Positions 61,370 to 64,000 of a DNA stretch of 64,000 nt are shown here, piece by piece. The notes below the pieces were generated by a model, which did not search any database, had not been told where the DNA came from, and saw only the letters and a list, made by a program, of their open reading frames with translations. Positions within the stretch are counted from its first letter, which is position 1. Each line of letters starts with the position of its first letter. The stretch is from Petaurus breviceps papuanus (lineage: Eukaryota > Chordata > Mammalia > Diprotodontia > Petauridae). Made by a program: the position numbers and the translations under genes. The DNA lies in contig JAMXIF010001194.1 in the NCBI GenBank assembly GCA_028583685.1, forward strand, positions 1,507,559 through 1,571,558, given 5' to 3'.

Positions 61370-61620
61370 CTTCCAAGGGACCTTGGAAGTTAGCAAATAC
61401 AACTCTCTCATTTTATAGAGGATGAAAGTGGGACCCAGAGAGGGGAAGAGACTTGTCTAGAGTCACCATAAGAGTTTGAGGCAGGATTTGAACCCAAGCC
61501 TTACTGACTCAAAATCCAAAACTCCATTCACTATGCCAGAAGACTATGAAATCTAGAAATCACCTAGTGTGGCCTACTTATGTTATAGATGAGAAGACTC
61601 ACCAAACGTCACACAGAGAA
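61370..61620 (-). repeat. MIR3-like SINE, antisense, plus a second fragment
   Basis: CATTTTATAGAGGATGAAAG, GGCAGGATTTGAACCCAAGC and, in the second fragment, GTTATAGATGAGAAGACTCA. Confidence 0.78.
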
Positions 61621-61627
61621 TGTCATC

Positions 61628-61872
61628 TGGTCCTCAAAACAGGCCTGTGAGGTGGCCCATTATTATATTTATATAATGGGATATATAATAAACTTATAAT
61701 AGCATATACAATATGTAATAGCATTTAATAAGCTAATGCTAGCTTATTATTTTATCCATTTTACAGTTGAGGAAACTAAGGCAGACAGACATTGAATGAC
61801 TTGCCCATGGTCACACAGCTCTCTAAATGTCAGAGGCAGGATGGGAATCCAAGTGTCATCTAACTGCCTCAC
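61628..61872 (-). repeat. CORE-SINE, antisense, with AT-rich insert
   Basis: AACAGGCCTGTGAGGTGGCC, then about 100 bp of ATATAATA-type sequence, then CCATTTTACAGTTGAGGAAA and CATGGTCACACAGCTCTCTA. The AT-rich part seems to have expanded inside the element. Confidence 0.82.
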
Positions 61873-62305
61873 TAGAGACTCCTGGAGATGTGAAAAGTTT
61901 AGGGGTATTTGGAGGGGAGTCAATGACTGAAGTGGTGGTTTAAGTGTGAAGCAGGAAAGGAGAACAGGTGAGTCCTGGAGGCCCCCCTTCCACCCACATT
62001 CTTTACTCACATCCGTACCAGACTCTCCAAGGCCTGCCTGAGTAGGGTTTTGGAACAGAGCTGTAGAGCTTGGGCCAGTGCCTAGCCTCCTGCTGACACA
62101 TTTGTGTTTTTTGGGCAGGCTTTCCAAAAAGCCCAGGGGATCCTGAGGGGTTCAAACCAGAGCTGCTACTGATGCTGGGGCTGGGCCACCAGGCAGGCAA
62201 GAAACTAGGGTTCCACGCCACAAGAGAAAGACCCCTTCTGCTACACTGGCAGGGGGGATGGTGGTTGGAGCCAGAGGATAGAGAAGACTAGGGGTGGAAG
62301 AAAGT
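61873..62305. other. Unassigned intronic sequence
   Basis: I recognise no repeat or gene. Confidence 0.4.
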
Positions 62306-62308
62306 AGG

Positions 62309-62352
<44 letters not shown>

Positions 62353-62360
62353 ACATGCAC
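62309..62360 (+). repeat. 52-bp alternating purine-pyrimidine tract (GT)n
   Basis: (GT)n ending GTGCGCACATGCAC, uninterrupted alternation. Confidence 0.95.
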
Positions 62361-62843
62361 CGAGACTGGGGCAACAACAGAAGGGATGAAGACAGCGGTA
62401 CGGTACTCTAATGACAATTGCAGAGACCTGGGCCATTTGATGTGTGTATGCACATGCGTACATGAGAGCAACCACCCAATATAGTACAGATCCAGGGACA
62501 GAGTTAGTGTGAAGGCTACTCTAGGGAAGGAGGAAAGGGTGGACAGAGGGAAAAAACAGGGGGAGGAGAGGATGATGCCCTGTAAAGAACCCATTCTTAT
62601 CTTTCTGGTCTCATCTGCCTTCAGAGGCCACAGCCAATCTAGACCTCAGTGGATGCTTTCCTTCTCTTGTGTGGGAGGATTCACAGACCCTAAAGTCCTC
62701 AAGGCTGCATGCTCTCAACTGACTATTGCAATAGGCCTCCCCTGTCTCAGAGGCTCTAGGATGGGAGTGTTGGGGAAGGCCATGACATATCCAAGCTGCC
62801 ACATTCAAATTCCTAGCCTTGTGTACGTGTGGGCCATGACTTA
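62361..62843. other. Unassigned intronic sequence
   Basis: I recognise no repeat or gene. Confidence 0.4.
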
Positions 62844-62844
62844 T

Positions 62845-62955
62845 GGCGTAGTGAGGGTCTCATCTCTAGAGATGTTCAAGCAGGAGCTGAGTGATTGCTC
62901 ATTGAGACTATTGTAGAAGGAATTTTTCTTAATGACCTTATCAGCTCCCACAGAT
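62845..62955 (+). repeat. L3/CR1 LINE 3' fragment
   Basis: GAGATGTTCAAGCAGGAGCT and GAGTGATTGCTCATTGAGAC resemble the ttcaagcagaggctggatga block of L3. Confidence 0.65.
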
Positions 62956-62964
62956 TCAATGATC

Positions 62965-63640
62965 ATCTCTGAACTAGGTATCTATAACATCTCAAACTCA
63001 ACATATCTGAAAACTGATTATCTTCCCCCTTCTTCTACCCTGCCTTCAAACCTATTTTTCTAACTTTCCTATTTATGTATAGGACACCCCCAATCCTTAG
63101 TTAGCCAGTTTCATGACCTCAGTGTCACCCCTGACTGCCCACTCTCCATCATCCCACATCCATTCAATGTCGAATATTGTTTCCCTTCATCTCTCTCCCA
63201 TCCATTCCCCTGCCTTCCATGCACAGTCATCAGTTTAGTTCAAGGCCTTATCACATCTTGTGTGGACTATTCCGCAGTCTTCTAATTGGTCTCTGCCTCT
63301 GGTTTCTCCCCACTGCAATCCATCTTCCACTCAGCTGCTCAGATGGATTTCCTAAAGTGTATGTCATACTCCACTCCCCTACTCAATCAGCTCCTACGGC
63401 TCCCTATTCATCTGTGGGATCACCGATGCACTCCTCTGTTTGGCGTTCATAACCCTTCACAACCTGTCTGCAGACTACACTTCCAGTCTTGTTGCTTCTT
63501 TGCACACTCAGGATGATCCGACACGTGGGCCTTCTCATGTCTCAAACTTTTCTACAATGTCCCATCTTGTGCATTTGCATTGGTTCTCTCTCCAGCCTAG
63601 AATATGCTTCCTCCTCACCTGTACCTTCCCAAATCCCTGA
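62965..63640 (+). repeat. L2 LINE 3' region
   Basis: CATCTCAAACTCAACATATC, CAGTGTCACCCCTGACTGCC, TTGTGTGGACTATTCCGCAG, CTCCCCACTGCAATCCATCT and CTCTGTTTGGCGTTCATAAC occur in L2 order over about 680 bp. Confidence 0.9.
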
Positions 63641-63649
63641 CACCTTGGG

Positions 63650-63875
63650 AAGACCCGGGCTCCAATTCTGACACAGTCAAAACTTCTGTGACCTTGGGCA
63701 AAGTACTTAACTCCTGTGGCTTCAGGGGGGCAGTCAGGAGGCTCAGTGGACAGATAATAATAGAAATTACCTCCCAGGGTCGTTGTGAGATATCTCAAAT
63801 GAGGTGATAACTGTAAAGCACTTAATATAATGGCTGGCACAAAGAAGGTGCTATATAAATGCTTATTTCCTTCCC
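63650..63875 (+). repeat. CORE-SINE, sense, rearranged core
   Basis: CCTTGGGCAAAGTACTTAAC is followed by a second head-like piece (GGGCAGTCAGGAGGCTCAGT), then CTCCCAGGGTCGTTGTGAGA and GGTGCTATATAAATGCTTAT. Confidence 0.82.
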
Positions 63876-63879
63876 CTCT

Positions 63880-64000
63880 TCTCCATCTGTAAAATGGGAA
63901 TAATAAAACTTTAAATCCCTGTCTCATGGGGCTATTGTGACAACCACCAGCCCTGGCATTTGAATAGGAAGAACTAGGTTCAAATTCCGACTCTTTCACT
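63880..64000 (+). repeat. MIR fragments at the window end
   Basis: CTCCATCTGTAAAATGGGAA, then at 63955 a new copy starts (GGTTCAAATTCCGACTCT) and runs off the window. Confidence 0.7.

Noticed and set aside
60-64000. tRNA gene-like boxes at dozens of sites
   Set aside because: They are the tRNA-like heads of CORE-SINEs and WSINE1-like elements, not tRNA genes.

Overview
The window looks like a stretch of marsupial nuclear DNA, most likely from an Australian lineage. It is dominated by CORE-SINEs (MIR and Ther/Mar-like copies), SINEs with an RTE-derived 3' tail, short SINEs ending in a CCCCAATTGC plus poly-A signature (WSINE1-like), old L2 and L3/CR1 LINEs, L1 fragments and small hAT DNA transposons. 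The taxon is inferred from repeat style plus one gene. There is no prokaryotic gene organisation, no CRISPR array, and I recognised no retroviral or Polinton-like element.

The only protein-coding gene I can support is SULF2 (heparan sulfate 6-O-endosulfatase 2) on the minus strand. Four consecutive internal exons are present, in gene order 24392-24241, 15102-14933, 4625-4475 and 2038-1863. They have canonical GT-AG borders, compatible phases (1, 0, 2, 0, 2) and an open frame. They encode about 217 residues of the sulfatase domain, roughly human residues 139-355. The signal peptide and formylglycine-cysteine exons lie beyond position 64000 and the C-terminal exons lie below position 1. The window is therefore about 1% coding; everything else is intron (more than 39.6 kb, 9.1 kb, 10.3 kb, 2.4 kb and more than 1.8 kb).

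Layout: 1-24 kb holds the four exons in SINE- and L2-rich introns, with a few unique blocks (10.6-11.2, 13.7-14.1, 14.4-14.9, 19.7-20.8 kb) that are candidate conserved noncoding sequence. 24.4-42 kb is intron with scattered SINEs, L2, L3, two kinds of hAT relic, a tandem duplication at 37.5 kb and an L1 nested in L3 at 39.3-41.2 kb. 42.25-42.83 kb is a long GA/GT satellite holding a 10-N assembly gap. 46.8-56.4 kb is an A-rich LINE-1 graveyard with nested SINEs carrying readable target-site duplications. 57-59 kb is an L3 relic that contains a 7SL (SRP) RNA pseudogene and a SINE. 59.3-60 kb is unique sequence with a consensus CRE and a GC-rich patch.

I found no new multi-gene system. The most informative content is structural: nested insertions with target duplications, a palindromic hAT family, a triple insertion junction, the 7SL pseudogene, short tandem arrays grown from MIR tails, and a C11 run at a SULF2 splice acceptor. 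Repeat boundaries were set by eye and are approximate unless a target-site duplication is given.
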